Source: an uncultured Bacilli bacterium (GTDB lineage Bacteria; Bacillota_I; Bacilli_A; RF39; UBA660). Taken from it: a DNA stretch of 6,885 nucleotides. This document shows, one piece after another, positions 6,573 to 6,885 of this stretch. The notes beneath the pieces are model-generated. The model was not told the origin of the DNA, ran no database searches, and worked only from the letters and a program-made list of their open reading frames with translations. Numbering within the stretch: the stretch's first letter is position 1; each line of letters starts with the position of its first letter. The DNA is taken from NCBI GenBank assembly GCA_944359595.1, contig CALVSV010000097.1, positions 1 through 6,885 of the forward strand. The letters are read 5' to 3'. Position numbers and translations under genes: made by a program.

Positions 6573-6758
6573 ATGGATTTTAAGGTAAAAAGTCTTATAA
6601 AAGATGATAGTTTTGTGAAAAGGATAGAAATTACTTGTACTATGAATAGTGCTAAGTGTGTAAACGTTAATAACATTTTTGTCCAAAAAGTTATTGACGT
6701 TTACATTTGTCTTGTTAGTTCTTGCTCGTATATTGTAAAATCGACGATTTTATGCTAG
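6573..6758 (+). CDS. doubtful 61-residue Cys-rich small protein
   Basis: I do not recognise this ORF. For it: a strong AAGGAG (6558-6563) lies 9 bases before the ATG, and the first half has ordinary codons for this genome (MDFKVKSLIKDDSFVKRIEI). Against it: the tRNA terminator lies immediately upstream and I see no promoter between them. The second half turns to C- and G-ending codons (AAC, GTC, GAC, TAC, TCG, ACG). Codons 29-45 are occupied by a long hairpin. The last codons run into the promoter of the next gene. The product has five cysteines (22, 29, 46, 51, 61) and a hydrophobic C-terminal half but no clear signal peptide. It could be a real small protein, a decayed 5' end of a longer gene, or chance coding over a structured RNA. 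Confidence 0.3.
   Translation: MDFKVKSLIKDDSFVKRIEITCTMNSAKCVNVNNIFVQKVIDVYICLVSSCSYIVKSTILC
6658..6706. repeat. long near-perfect hairpin (21 bp plus flanking wobble)
   Basis: TGTAAACGTTAATAAC (6659-6674) and GTTATTGACGTTTACA (6690-6705) pair over 16 positions, with 15 Watson-Crick and one T-G pair. A single bulged A (6675) is followed by five T-A pairs (6676-6680 with 6685-6689) and a GTCC loop. G6658 and T6706 can add a wobble. It is the longest paired structure in the window. No T run follows, so a terminator is unlikely on the plus strand. An RNA regulatory structure, an operator or a small inverted-repeat element remain possible. Confidence 0.8.
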
Positions 6759-6761
6759 AAT
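6733..6761 (+). promoter_or_regulatory. promoter of the gene starting at 6810
   Basis: -35 TTGTAA (6733-6738), a 17-base spacer, and an extended -10 TGC-TAGAAT (TAGAAT at 6756-6761). The predicted start is near 6768, a leader of about 42 bases. The spacer is largely filled by a palindrome. Confidence 0.6.
6736..6752. promoter_or_regulatory. 17-bp palindrome inside the promoter spacer, putative operator
   Basis: TAAAATCGACGATTTTA is perfectly symmetric about A6744. It begins inside the -35 box and ends before the TG of the extended -10, so a bound dimer would block the core promoter. The binding protein is not known from the sequence. Confidence 0.5.
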
Positions 6762-6809
6762 AAAGAAGTATAAAAACAATGAAAGTATTTGTGAAAAGCG
6801 GTGAAATTT

Positions 6810-6885
6810 ATGAATGAAATAGATAAAAAAAGTTTAGAAAATGCCAAAAAATTATTTTCAAGTGGAGATATTAACCACATTGAAA
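6810..6885 (+). CDS. start of an unrecognised gene, cut by the window edge
   Basis: ATG at 6810 opens a frame that stays open to the window end, giving 25 complete codons: MNEIDKKSLENAKKLFSSGD and then INHIE. A GCGGTG-type ribosome binding site lies 7 bases upstream, and a promoter lies about 50 bases upstream. The visible part is charged, helical in character, soluble-looking and without a signal peptide. It is too short to assign a family. Codon use matches the operon genes. A 12-codon ORF from 6779 ends across its start. Confidence 0.6.
   Translation, partial: MNEIDKKSLENAKKLFSSGDINHIE

Noticed and set aside
6387..6686. Minus-strand 99-codon ORF
   Set aside because: Its C-terminal part (GRGGESRTPE...) is the familiar false translation of the antisense of a tRNA gene, and the rest reads through the terminator and hairpin.
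1..6885. CRISPR array, insertion sequence, attachment site or defence system
   Set aside because: No regularly spaced direct repeats, transposase, integrase or defence-type domain was found; AddA is housekeeping repair.

Overview
The window is very AT-rich (60-base samples run from about 13% G+C inside addA to about 30% in nrdD). It has AGGAG/GAGGTG ribosome binding sites and extended -10 (TGn) promoters. It uses the standard genetic code: Trp is read by a CCA-anticodon tRNA and no in-frame TGA occurs in the recognised genes. AddA together with an oxygen-independent class III ribonucleotide reductase suggests a low-GC anaerobic Bacillota, possibly a gut RF39/Erysipelotrichia- or Clostridia-like lineage. 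The lineage is inferred; no marker in the window fixes it.

Layout. Positions 1-2434 (+) hold the 3' two thirds of addA, the helicase-nuclease subunit of the AddAB double-strand-break repair enzyme. It converges on a minus-strand Crp/Fnr-family regulator gene (2438-3049). A 15-bp A/T-tract hairpin between them contains both stop codons and looks like a bidirectional terminator. Positions 3050-3184 are a compact divergent control region with a perfect 16-bp palindrome, TGTTGCAATTGCAACA. The palindrome overlaps the predicted -35 box of the regulator gene and is centred at -41.5 of the predicted nrdD start point. Next come nrdD (3185-5317), nrdG (5329-5865) and dut (5867-6313), tightly spaced on the plus strand as an apparent operon. 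A tRNA-Trp gene with its own promoter and terminator follows (6395-6468). After it comes a puzzling stretch of about 340 bases: a doubtful 61-codon Cys-rich ORF, a long near-perfect hairpin, and a promoter whose spacer is a 17-bp palindrome. The window ends in the first 25 codons of an unrecognised gene (6810 onward).

How it works together. NrdG is a radical-SAM activase that installs the glycyl radical on NrdD. NrdD makes dNTPs from NTPs, so UTP reduction gives dUTP directly, and Dut converts this to dUMP for thymidylate synthesis while keeping uracil out of DNA. The divergent regulator probably activates nrdDG-dut and represses itself through the shared palindrome. It contains no cysteine, so it cannot be a classical Fe-S FNR. 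The genes are ordinary; the regulatory geometry at 3084-3147 and the structured region at 6650-6770 are the parts most worth a second look.
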